Shown: positions 1-6,574, counted from the stretch's first letter. The stretch: 12,151 nucleotides of DNA from an uncultured Clostridia bacterium (GCA_934271245.1 CAKQQY010000042.1:1-12151); one strand, 5' to 3'. The notes: generated from the sequence alone by a model not told the origin. Made by a program: numbers and translations.

Positions 1-19
1 GTTTAGCCGTTCTTTATGC

Positions 20-52
20 AAAAATAAAGAGGCGGGAATGGTTTCCCGCCTC
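20..52 (-). terminator. Rho-independent terminator of the secD-secF unit
   Basis: A perfect 10-bp inverted repeat (GAGGCGGGAA at 29-38, TTCCCGCCTC at 43-52) with a 4-nt loop is followed on the minus strand by TTTATTTTT (28-20). It sits 13 bases after the secF stop codon, so it should end the secDF transcript. The T-rich tract is on the minus-strand side only, which gives the direction. Confidence 0.93.
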
Positions 53-65
53 GAAGAAGTTATTT

Positions 66-1019
66 TCAGGCTTCCGTATTTACGGTTTCGAGTTGCGGTT
101 TCTTATCTTTTCTGAAAGATTTGAAATACGCCCAAACTACTGCCGAGAAAGCATACGCGGTAAACACCGCCGAAACGCCGGAAATCAAAATCTGTAAACC
201 TATAAGTTTTATCTGCAAGTTGCCGAGAAGAACGAGCGCAATCGTTATAACCGCTATCGCGCCTAACACAACCGCTAATCTTACTCCGCTTGCCGCCGTC
301 GCCATTTCGCCTATTTTATAATAGGACTTTTTGTCGTTGGCGACGTTTCTGCAAAGTTCTTTACATCTGTTTACTATTACTACCGAGAGTATCGCCGAGA
401 GCGTTGCCGACAACACGAGCGTTACGCCGAACATCGATTCGGTCGGGATTCTCGTAAGACCCATAAGAGCGAAGAACAATAATCCCGAAATCAGGGAACT
501 TACAAACACCGTGAGAGCGCCCGAAAGTTTTTCGGTAAACAGGAAGTATATAAACGTCGCTACGTATATGATAGCCGCGGAAATAAGTATTCCGCTGACG
601 GAATTATTTACGTAATACGTGGGAGTAGCAACGTCTACTTTAACGTTCAACTGTCCGAGTCCTTCTACCGCGCCGAGTTTGCCTTCTATATACGATTTAA
701 GGTTATCTCTTACCGCTTCCATTCCTAATCCGTTGAGATCGGATACGGTATATACGTAATATTCGCCGTTTACGGAAACTTTGCTCGCGTGAGCGACAGT
801 CTTTATTTTCTGGTTGGAAAAGTATTCTTCCGCGCTTTCTTTTACTACTTTTTCGGCGTCGCCGATATTGGCGTCGATATTAACGGTTAAAACGCATTCC
901 GCGCTTTGTTCCGCAGATTTACCGAATCCGAAGAAAGAGAAAACGGCAAGTCCCGCAACGATTAAGCAAAGAGCCAGAACCGTAAATAACTTAAATCTTT
1001 TTTCAATCGTACATTTCAT
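66..1019 (-). CDS. secF: SecF-like protein translocase subunit (divergent)
   Basis: This 317-aa protein is the likely SecF partner of SecD, which uses the proton-motive force to help complete Sec-dependent protein export at the cytoplasmic membrane. It has one N-terminal membrane segment (about residues 9-31), an extracytoplasmic domain (about 35-138), and five hydrophobic segments (about 141-160, 165-187, 193-216, 244-266, 271-298). This matches SecF topology, and the length is normal. It starts 2 bases after the secD stop, with an AGG-type ribosome-binding site inside the end of secD, so the two are probably translationally coupled. Sequence match to textbook SecF is weak. Canonical SecF has an NDT-VVFDR-type motif near the end of the fourth helix. 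Here the matching stretch reads SAILSVVIVNR (208-218), so the conserved Asp seven residues before the Arg (R218) appears to be Leu. The name rests on topology plus the secD neighbour more than on motifs. Confidence 0.8.
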   Translation of the reverse strand: MKCTIEKRFKLFTVLALCLIVAGLAVFSFFGFGKSAEQSAECVLTVNIDANIGDAEKVVKESAEEYFSNQKIKTVAHASKVSVNGEYYVYTVSDLNGLGMEAVRDNLKSYIEGKLGAVEGLGQLNVKVDVATPTYYVNNSVSGILISAAIIYVATFIYFLFTEKLSGALTVFVSSLISGLLFFALMGLTRIPTESMFGVTLVLSATLSAILSVVIVNRCKELCRNVANDKKSYYKIGEMATAASGVRLAVVLGAIAVITIALVLLGNLQIKLIGLQILISGVSAVFTAYAFSAVVWAYFKSFRKDKKPQLETVNTEA

Positions 1020-1021
1020 AA

Positions 1022-2314
1022 TTATTTACCTGCCCTTTTTAAGTTTAAGAAGTTATCGGGATTCTTGGCGAGCGGTAATATCAATGCGGTGAACATTCTC
1101 GCAATCAACATCGCCGTGAAGAAACTGATAACCGCGCCGATTCCGAACGTTATGGCGAACACGCGAACGTAACCTTTGGTTAAGAACAGCAACGCAAGCG
1201 CCGCGACGCCCGCGAAAAGGTTGGTGCCGAGAACCGGGAAAAGCGAACGTTTATATCCCGTGGATACCGCCGCTTTAACCGTTTTGCCGAGAGCGTATTC
1301 TTCGTCGATTCTCTTGATTATTATGATAAGTCCGTCTGCCGCAAGCACCGTCGCCGCAAGTATTCCGACGACTCCGCCGAAGTTTAAGGTTATTCCGGGA
1401 ACGGCGATAAGCATTGCCGTTTCTACGAGAATAAAGAACAGGAGCGACAACGCCGCGATTACTCCGTATCCTTTATATTTAATAGCGAAGAACACTATGG
1501 CGCATACTACCAAAGATACTACCGCCACAAGCGAATATAACGCGGTGTTTTCGCCGAAAGCCGCGGGTACGTCGTACGAAACGGCTTTTTCTAAATCGTA
1601 TTTATAAGCAAGTCCGCCGGTGCTTATCTGTAAAACGATACGTTCCGCGTCCGCTTTTGCGGAAGACGACGCGTATACCGTTTTATTCTGTATACCGTTG
1701 GAGTCGAGCGAAGAGTTCAATATCGTTTTGTCCCCTAACGCTATTTTGAAATAGAAAGTGCCGGATTCGGCGTTCATCGCTTCTTTAAGAGCGTTATAGC
1801 CGTAATCGGTGAATTCTATCGCCGCGTAATGAGTTGTGCTGTCGCCGGATACGTAGTAACATTTCGCTACCGCGTTTTCTTTATCCATTATTTTAGTGGT
1901 AGGATTAGAAGACGAGCCGCCGTAAAACTCTACTTTACCGTAAGCGAACACCGCCTCCATATCTGCGGAAAAAGTACCGGTTTTCTTGGTTTCGACCTTT
2001 ATCGCGTAATCTTTGCTTCCGCTCTTTACGTCTTTTAGAGCCGTAAGAGAATAACAATCGTATCCGAGCGCGTCGAGTCTGCTGCCGAGAGTATTCAATA
2101 CTTTGTCTATATCTTCAACGTCTTCTTTATTGTCTTTCGCGAGCGAAACGGTATACGCCGTTCCTCCCTCCATATCATAACCAAGTTCTATCGCGCCGAT
2201 TATCGAATTATAATCTTTAACGCCAACGGAAAACCTGACAAACGTCATCGCGAGCAACACCGCGAGCAACGCGCATACGACAGACAGTAACGTTATTGCC
2301 TTGCCTTTCTTCAT
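1022..2314 (-). CDS. secD: Protein translocase subunit SecD
   Basis: SecD, 430 aa, is an accessory subunit of the Sec translocon. An N-terminal membrane anchor (about 7-27) is followed by the P1-domain signature GYDMEGGTAYTV (45-56), equivalent to the family's D-L-x-GG motif. A periplasmic-type domain runs to about residue 250, and five membrane segments follow (about 257-279, 285-305, 310-333, 358-378, 383-412). The fourth-helix motif AADGLIIIIKRIDEEY (325-340) keeps the Asp (D327) that corresponds to the proton-relay Asp of the canonical VDANVxxxERIxEE motif. It is shorter than many SecD proteins, mainly in the extracytoplasmic region. Translation starts at ATG 2314 after a GGAGGT ribosome-binding site (2319-2324). 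Its own near-consensus promoter lies at 2371-2399. secF follows 2 bases downstream. Confidence 0.92.
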   Translation of the reverse strand: MKKGKAITLLSVVCALLAVLLAMTFVRFSVGVKDYNSIIGAIELGYDMEGGTAYTVSLAKDNKEDVEDIDKVLNTLGSRLDALGYDCYSLTALKDVKSGSKDYAIKVETKKTGTFSADMEAVFAYGKVEFYGGSSSNPTTKIMDKENAVAKCYYVSGDSTTHYAAIEFTDYGYNALKEAMNAESGTFYFKIALGDKTILNSSLDSNGIQNKTVYASSSAKADAERIVLQISTGGLAYKYDLEKAVSYDVPAAFGENTALYSLVAVVSLVVCAIVFFAIKYKGYGVIAALSLLFFILVETAMLIAVPGITLNFGGVVGILAATVLAADGLIIIIKRIDEEYALGKTVKAAVSTGYKRSLFPVLGTNLFAGVAALALLFLTKGYVRVFAITFGIGAVISFFTAMLIARMFTALILPLAKNPDNFLNLKRAGK

Positions 2315-2332
2315 TTTTACCTCCGTCTATTC

Positions 2333-2354
2333 ACAATTACCCAATTGTAATTGT
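2333..2354. repeat. Perfect palindrome in the secD 5' untranslated region
   Basis: ACAATTAC (2333-2340) and GTAATTGT (2347-2354) form a perfect 8-bp inverted repeat around CCAATT. It lies about 10-30 bases downstream of the predicted secD start of transcription and upstream of its ribosome-binding site. It is AT-rich with no T-tract, so it fits a dimeric repressor operator better than a terminator. No regulator can be named. Confidence 0.5.
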
Positions 2355-2370
2355 TTAAACTATCTTGTTT

Positions 2371-2399
2371 ATTATAATGCAAACGCCCGTCAAGGTCAA
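2371..2399 (-). promoter_or_regulatory. Sigma-A-type promoter of secD-secF
   Basis: On the minus strand, TTGACC (2399-2394) and a perfect TATAAT (2376-2371) are separated by exactly 17 bases. The secD start codon is 57 bases past the -10 box. This near-consensus promoter means secDF can be transcribed independently of the upstream SCIFF genes, although no clear terminator separates them. Confidence 0.88.
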
Positions 2400-2453
2400 T
2401 AGAAAATCAAAACATTTTTCGATTATCTGACATTTTTAGGGATTTTTTTGCGC

Positions 2454-3791
2454 TTACAGGCTCTCTTTTTCGCCTTTTTTGACTGCGTAAATATCGAGAG
2501 CGCATTCCATTCTCGCTTTCATCATCTCGCAGGTGATTTCGTACGGCTTATTTATATCTCCGTTAAAATTAACGTTGTTCGCCGCGCAACCGCCGCTGCA
2601 ATGATATTTCGCAAAGCAGTCTTTACACTTTTCGCGCGTATACAAACTCGCGTTTTTGAACGTGGAACGGATATTTTCGTCGAGTTTGCCTTCGAACACG
2701 TTACCCATTTTATAAGCGGGGTTCGACGCGAACTGATGACACGGGAATATGTCTCCGTTGGGCGTTACCGAAAAGTATTCGTTGCCCGCGCCGCAGGCAG
2801 AAACCCTTTTCTTTAAGCACACGCCCCCTTCCAAATCTATGTTAAAGTGGAAAAAGTTGAAAAGCCTTTCCCCTTTCGCCCTTCTTTCGAGATAAATTTT
2901 GGAAAGTCTTCTGTATTCTTCTTTTATCGCCGGCAAATCCTTTTTACCGATATAAAGTTCGTCTTTTTCGTCTAATACGACCGGTTCTAAAGAAATCTGG
3001 TCAAGCCCCATGTCGGCAAGCGCAAGAACGTCGTTACCGAAATCGAGATTCTTGTTGGTAAAAGTACCCCTTACGTAATACTTTTTATCGCCGCGCATTT
3101 TTACGAAGTTACGGATATTGTCTATTATCACGTCGTAACTGCCTTTGCCGTTGACCGTCTTTCTCACGCCGTCGTGAACTTCCCTTCTGCCGTCTACGGA
3201 CAAAACGAGATTTTCCATTTCGTCGTTAAGCCAACGAGCCGTTTCTCCGTTTAACAGCACCCCGTTGGTGGTCAACGTAAACAAAAAGGTTTTACCCGCC
3301 TTTCTGCCTTCTTCTTTGGCGTATTCAACCGTCTTTTTAACCACGTCGAAGTTCATAAGCGGTTCGCCGCCGAAAAAGTCCATTTCGAGAGTTTTTCTGT
3401 TTCCGCTGTTAGAAATAAGGAAGTCTACCGCTTTTTTAGCTACTTCGAAAGACATATATTCGGCTTTACCCTTATATTTTCCTTTACCCGCGAAGCAGTA
3501 TTTGCAACTTAAATTGCAATCGTGACAAATATGCAGGCAGAGCGCTTTTACCAAATCGCTTTTTACGGGAATTTCCCTTTTTTCTTCTACGTATAAAAGA
3601 CCTTGTTCTTTCAAGGTCGCGATTTCTTCTTCTATTTCTTTGACGGCGTTATCGTCCGCGCCGGTTAAGTCGTAAGGTTCTCCGTTAATCTTCTTTACGA
3701 CTTCGCTCGTGAGAGCGTCGCATATATGGAGAGACCCGCTTTCGGAATCGAAAAGATAATATCTTCCGTCAATATTAAAGGTATGTACCAT
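2454..3791 (-). CDS. scfB: SCIFF radical SAM maturase (thioether-forming)
   Basis: This 445-aa radical SAM/SPASM enzyme is expected to install Cys-to-Thr thioether bonds in the SCIFF peptide encoded just upstream. The N-terminus MVHTFNIDGRYYLFDSESGS has the layout typical of SCIFF maturases and should form the peptide-binding (RRE-like) domain. CHDCNLSCKYC (89-99) supplies the C92-x3-C96-x2-C99 cluster that binds the SAM-cleaving 4Fe-4S. FGGEP at 140-144 is the glycine-rich SAM-contact motif. The SPASM region carries C325, C333, C351, C389-x2-C392-x5-C398-x3-C402 and C421, enough for two auxiliary clusters. The ATG at 3791 is chosen over in-frame TTG codons at 3806 and 3797 because it restores the family's MVHxF start. 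No Shine-Dalgarno sequence precedes it. A hairpin separates it from scfA, which suggests lower expression than the precursor. secD follows 139 bases later. Confidence 0.94.
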   Translation of the reverse strand: MVHTFNIDGRYYLFDSESGSLHICDALTSEVVKKINGEPYDLTGADDNAVKEIEEEIATLKEQGLLYVEEKREIPVKSDLVKALCLHICHDCNLSCKYCFAGKGKYKGKAEYMSFEVAKKAVDFLISNSGNRKTLEMDFFGGEPLMNFDVVKKTVEYAKEEGRKAGKTFLFTLTTNGVLLNGETARWLNDEMENLVLSVDGRREVHDGVRKTVNGKGSYDVIIDNIRNFVKMRGDKKYYVRGTFTNKNLDFGNDVLALADMGLDQISLEPVVLDEKDELYIGKKDLPAIKEEYRRLSKIYLERRAKGERLFNFFHFNIDLEGGVCLKKRVSACGAGNEYFSVTPNGDIFPCHQFASNPAYKMGNVFEGKLDENIRSTFKNASLYTREKCKDCFAKYHCSGGCAANNVNFNGDINKPYEITCEMMKARMECALDIYAVKKGEKESL

Positions 3792-3804
3792 TTTCAATAA
3801 ATAC

Positions 3805-3839
3805 AAAAATCAAGGAACAGTAAAAATACCGTTCCTTGA
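3805..3839 (-). terminator. Intercistronic hairpin / attenuator between scfA and scfB
   Basis: The arms TCAAGGAAC (3810-3818) and GTTCCTTGA (3831-3839) pair perfectly. The stem extends to 13 positions with one mismatch around a short A-rich loop. On the minus strand it is followed at once by ATTTTTG (3810-3804). It lies 17 bases after the scfA stop. The T-tract is short (five), so partial termination or an mRNA-stabilising 3' end is likelier than a full stop. Either would give more precursor than maturase. Confidence 0.75.
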
Positions 3840-3856
3840 CAAAACCGATATGTTTT

Positions 3857-4018
3857 TTATCTTACGTTGTTGATTTTTGCTTCTTTTTCTAATTTTTCGC
3901 AGTTCTGGTTGCCTACGGTGCAGGAAGTTTTGCAAGCCGACTGGCAGGTGCTTCTGCATTCTCCGCAACCGGTGTTCTTTCTCGCCTTGGGCGTAGCGAC
4001 TAATTTGATTCTGTTCAT
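3857..4018 (-). CDS. scfA: SCIFF peptide precursor (six-cysteine ranthipeptide)
   Basis: This 53-aa gene (ATG at 4018, TAA at 3859-3857) encodes the substrate of the adjacent radical SAM enzyme. The leader begins MNRIKLVATPKARKNTG. The core carries exactly six cysteines (C18, C21, C25, C29, C33, C40) in the segment CGECRSTCQSACKTSC (18-33), followed by TVGNQNC (34-40). The SCQSACKTSCTVGNQ-like string is the SCIFF hallmark; here the first residue is T (STCQSACKTSCTVGNQ). The published SCIFF crosslink joins a Cys to a Thr five residues later, which would be C29 to T34 here (by analogy). An AAGGAGA ribosome-binding site (4030-4024) sits at good spacing. The gene has its own promoter (4149-4177) and a long structured leader. 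SCIFF is nearly universal in Clostridia, but its biological role is not settled. Confidence 0.95.
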   Translation of the reverse strand: MNRIKLVATPKARKNTGCGECRSTCQSACKTSCTVGNQNCEKLEKEAKINNVR

Positions 4019-4074
4019 AATCGTCTCCTTTAATTTTCCTTATATTCGATTTTTAAGTCGGGCAATGCAAAAGC

Positions 4075-4139
4075 CAAAGTTTCAGCGAAAACCCGAAGTC
4101 GTTACGGAAACTTTGATTTTCGGCAAAAATTTCCGTTAC
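4075..4139 (-). promoter_or_regulatory. Structured scfA leader with two competing stems
   Basis: The predicted scfA transcript has a leader of about 124 nt. In it, GUAACGGAAA (4139-4130) can pair with UUUCCGUAAC (4110-4101; 9 of 10 pairs). Alternatively CAAAGUUUC (4115-4107) can pair perfectly with GAAACUUUG (4083-4075). The two stems share bases 4107-4110, so they cannot form together. That is the layout of a switching leader. It matches no riboswitch class I recognise, and no ligand or protein can be assigned. Confidence 0.4.
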
Positions 4140-4148
4140 TTATAATAA

Positions 4149-4177
4149 ATAATAATTTATTTTTTTAGTTTTGTCAA
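4149..4177 (-). promoter_or_regulatory. Sigma-A-type promoter of scfA-scfB
   Basis: On the minus strand a perfect TTGACA (4177-4172), a 17-base spacer and TATTAT (4154-4149) lie only 14 bases beyond the end of the zinc-ribbon gene. The near-consensus boxes and very AT-rich spacer suggest strong expression of the SCIFF precursor. Confidence 0.85.
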
Positions 4178-4190
4178 CCCGTTAAAGGGG

Positions 4191-5291
4191 TTATTCCAGC
4201 GAAGTAAGATATATTATATACCCGATAAGAGCGGCGAGAGCGATTCCGCCGAGAACGACGAGAAGAACTTTCCAGAAAGACACCGGCGTTTTACCGGCGA
4301 CTTTACCCGTTCTTCCGTTGACGAAAAAGTTATAATACTTCTTCGCGTACTTATAGTTACCGAGATACACCGGCAACATAACGTACTTATACGTGACGCC
4401 GCTATGCGTCGTAGACGCGTTAAAATACCCGACAACGTCGTACGTATATTGCGACAACGCCTGTCTTTTTATTTCGGCGTCCATTTTTGATTTGGCGCTG
4501 CCCCAGCAGTCTTCCAGATCTCTGTCGTAATGATACGCCATATAGCCGAGCATATACTTTTCGTCGTAATCGACGCCCGAGTTGGTTTCGTAAGGACTTA
4601 CTTTATCAAGTTCGTTCTGACCGAATTTACTGCCCGCGGTAACTAAAACGTCGTCGAAATGCGCCGACCAGTTTCCGCTGACCGTTCTCCATTCGGTATA
4701 CGTTTCCGTTCTTCTGTTTTTGCCCGAACCTACCGTTCTCGTTTTATTTTTGCCGAGCCTTGCGGTATAAGTAGTATACGTGCTGCTGTCAAAGGTAAAG
4801 CACGGCATATAAACGCCGTTGACGTTGTCCGTCTTAATACTCTTTTTGAACTTTTTCGGCGCGAAAAATCTCTTCTTCGCCCACGCCTTTGCGTACGCTA
4901 CGGCTTTTTCGATTCCGAAAGCGAACGGAAGCAATCCGTTAGGTCTTAACCCCGACAACTCTTCCGACTTGACTACGTGCGCCGTTCCGCAGAAAGGACA
5001 GCATTTAGCGGTTTGTCCTTTTTTCAGAACTACTTTCGCGCCGCAGTTATCGCAGGAAAAGACGGTGGATTCTTCGTCAAAACGGTTATCGTCTTTATCG
5101 AAACCGTCGATAAGATTAAGTTCTTTCGCCGTTTCGCCCTGCTCGATTTTGATTTTCGTGCCGCAATGTTCGCAATAAAGCGACTGCGATTCGGGATCGA
5201 AAACAAGGTTGGAACCGCACGAAGGACATTTCTCCCGTTCGGTATCGACGTCTATCTTTTCTTCGCCCTCAATGTTGATTCTTTCTCCCAT
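4191..5291 (-). CDS. YdjG-like double zinc-ribbon membrane protein
   Basis: This 366-aa protein begins with two zinc ribbons: C22-x2-C25 with C40-x2-C43, and C80-x2-C83 with C98-x2-C101. A Tyr/Lys-rich globular region follows. A conserved-looking stretch, YVMLPVYLGNYKYAKKYY (303-320), leads into NFFVNGRTGKVAGKTP. One C-terminal membrane segment (about 339-363) gives a tail-anchored layout. Clostridial and Bacillus proteins of this build are annotated as TFIIB-type zinc-ribbon proteins. B. subtilis YdjG, encoded with the SPFH protein YdjI in the pspA-ydjGHI envelope-stress operon, has the same architecture. It is the last gene of a three-gene unit, 9 bases after the DUF1858 gene. No clear Shine-Dalgarno sequence precedes it, so translation is probably coupled. 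It is not a transcription factor by this evidence, and its biochemical role is unknown. Confidence 0.75.
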   Translation of the reverse strand: MGERINIEGEEKIDVDTEREKCPSCGSNLVFDPESQSLYCEHCGTKIKIEQGETAKELNLIDGFDKDDNRFDEESTVFSCDNCGAKVVLKKGQTAKCCPFCGTAHVVKSEELSGLRPNGLLPFAFGIEKAVAYAKAWAKKRFFAPKKFKKSIKTDNVNGVYMPCFTFDSSTYTTYTARLGKNKTRTVGSGKNRRTETYTEWRTVSGNWSAHFDDVLVTAGSKFGQNELDKVSPYETNSGVDYDEKYMLGYMAYHYDRDLEDCWGSAKSKMDAEIKRQALSQYTYDVVGYFNASTTHSGVTYKYVMLPVYLGNYKYAKKYYNFFVNGRTGKVAGKTPVSFWKVLLVVLGGIALAALIGYIIYLTSLE

Positions 5292-5300
5292 AGTCTTAAA

Positions 5301-5498
5301 CTATTCTATATCGTTTAATTCCTCGAGCATTTTGGCAAGGTCCGCTCCGTGAACGTCAGCCGCTTCGCCGACCGTTTCGCCGTGAGCCAACGCGCAACCC
5401 AAGCAGTGCATTCCGTGAGCCATTAAAATTTCGCCTGCTTTGGGGTTGATTTCCAAAGCGTCGAATATTGTGGTGTTTTCCGTAATCTTCTTTTCCAT
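5301..5498 (-). CDS. DUF1858 redox-disulfide domain protein
   Basis: This 65-aa single-domain protein matches the DUF1858 / hybrid-cluster-protein-associated disulfide family. It has an N-terminal ITENTTIFDALEINPKAGEI segment (5-24) and then HGMHCLGCALAHGETVGEAA (28-47), whose C32-x2-C35 pair is the presumed redox or metal site. It ends with a helical AxxHGxDxxxMLEELN region. Full domain length and an AAGGAGA ribosome-binding site support a complete gene. It sits between the SPFH gene (35-base gap) and the zinc-ribbon membrane gene (9-base gap) and probably shares their promoter. Family members often accompany hybrid cluster proteins or other redox enzymes, but none is visible here, so its partner may be one of the two zinc-ribbon proteins. 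The molecular function is unproven. Confidence 0.88.
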   Translation of the reverse strand: MEKKITENTTIFDALEINPKAGEILMAHGMHCLGCALAHGETVGEAADVHGADLAKMLEELNDIE

Positions 5499-5533
5499 AA
5501 TATATGAATCTCCTTATTATTTATCTGGTTTTA

Positions 5534-6574
5534 TTAAAGTTTTTTGCCGCATTCGGGGCAGAATTTCGCTCCGTCCGTCACTCTTGCTCCGCATTCGGGG
5601 CAGAACTTATTTACGGGCAGTTTTTTGCCGCATTCGGGGCAGAATTTAGAACCTGCCGGCGCTTCGCCGCCGCATTCGGGACACTTAACCGTTCCTTTCG
5701 CCGTTTCCTTTTTTTCGGTCGCGTTCGACGACTTAAACGCTTCGGTAAACGCCGCGCCGAGCCCTACGCCAGCGCCTATACCTATTCCGGCGCCCGCCAT
5801 AGAACCGCCGATACCGGGATTACTTGCCGCGCTTTTCATCGCTTCCGCAGCGGAAATCTTCATCATAACGTCCGTCTTATCGCCCAAAATACCGAGTTTT
5901 GAACGTTCGTCGATAGCCTTTTCGACTTCTTCGGGAACGGACATATTTTCTATGAACAAGTTAGTGAGTTTAAGACCGATTTCGTTGAATTTATGTTGTA
6001 TACTCGCCGAAACCGCCGTATTGAATTCGAGCGTGTTGCCCGCTAAATCCAAAGCGGAAATTTTGCTTTCGCCGAGCGCGTCAGTCAATGCGGATACGAG
6101 CATGGTTTTGAGCCAGTCGGTAATATCCGACGTAACGAAAGACGAATTAGTACCGAAAAGTTCTTTAAGGAAGCAGCCTGCGTCGTCAACTTTAAACGCG
6201 TAAGAACCGTAACCTTTAACCCTTATCATACCGAATTCGGGGTCGCGGCGCATTATGGGGTTTGCGGTTCCCCATTTATTGCCCGTGAACTGTTTGGTGT
6301 TGATAAAGTAAATATCTACCGTAATCGGGGTCTGGAAAGCGTACTTCCAACCGGCGAGTTTGGATAAAATCGGAAGGATTTCCGTTTTAAGGTCGTAAGT
6401 ACCCGGCGTAAACACGTCGGCTATCTGACCCTTATGAACGAAAACCGCGGTCTGCGATTCCCTTACGATGATTTTACTTTTATTATTGATTTCCCTTCCG
6501 TTTACCGGATATTTGTATACGAGCGTATTGTTACTGTCGTCTACCCATTCGACGATTTTTAGAAACAGAGCCAT
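5534..6574 (-). CDS. SPFH-domain protein with C-terminal zinc ribbons (YdjI-like)
   Basis: This 346-aa protein combines an SPFH/virion-core-like domain (about 10-235; e.g. NTLVYKYP at 16-23, and TPGTYDLKTEILP at 56-68) with a glycine-rich stretch (254-275). The C-terminus carries two zinc ribbons: C298-x2-C301 with C312-x2-C315, and C325-x2-C328 with C339-x2-C342. This is the architecture of B. subtilis YdjI, a membrane-associated SPFH protein that helps recruit PspA under envelope stress. A related role here is inferred. The start is the ATG at 6574, preceded by AAGGAGA (6587-6581). An upstream in-frame ATG at 6622 lies at the predicted transcription start and adds an unrelated basic stretch, so it is rejected. 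It is the first gene of the unit with the DUF1858 and YdjG-like genes. No pspA or ydjH is in view. Confidence 0.82.
   Translation of the reverse strand: MALFLKIVEWVDDSNNTLVYKYPVNGREINNKSKIIVRESQTAVFVHKGQIADVFTPGTYDLKTEILPILSKLAGWKYAFQTPITVDIYFINTKQFTGNKWGTANPIMRRDPEFGMIRVKGYGSYAFKVDDAGCFLKELFGTNSSFVTSDITDWLKTMLVSALTDALGESKISALDLAGNTLEFNTAVSASIQHKFNEIGLKLTNLFIENMSVPEEVEKAIDERSKLGILGDKTDVMMKISAAEAMKSAASNPGIGGSMAGAGIGIGAGVGLGAAFTEAFKSSNATEKKETAKGTVKCPECGGEAPAGSKFCPECGKKLPVNKFCPECGARVTDGAKFCPECGKKL
5538..5647. repeat. Direct repeats encoding the zinc-ribbon knuckles
   Basis: A 29-base sequence is repeated exactly at 5538-5566 and 5619-5647. A shorter copy (17 bases) lies at 5589-5605, and a decayed copy is near 5670. 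They encode the repeated FCPECGKKL-type knuckles of the SPFH protein. The nucleotide identity, including synonymous positions, suggests recent internal duplication or gene conversion. Confidence 0.85.

Noticed and set aside
2400..2453. Terminator between scfB and secD
   Set aside because: There are A/T-rich runs and a repeated ACATTTTT, but no inverted repeat able to form a stable stem.
4176..4196. AACCC/GGGTT pairing after the zinc-ribbon gene as a terminator
   Set aside because: The stem is only 5 bp, has no T-tract on the minus strand, and overlaps the -35 box of the scfA promoter. No clear terminator ends this unit.
5589..5647. Short repeats as a CRISPR array
   Set aside because: The repeats are in frame and encode zinc-binding knuckles. 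Spacing is irregular, and there is no leader and no cas gene.
5544..6203. 219-codon open frame on the plus strand opposite the SPFH gene
   Set aside because: It is a mirror of the repetitive, well-supported minus-strand gene, with low-complexity Pro/Ser/Ala content and no ribosome-binding site. Other plus-strand frames opposite secD, scfB, typA and the 275-aa gene were dropped for the same reason.
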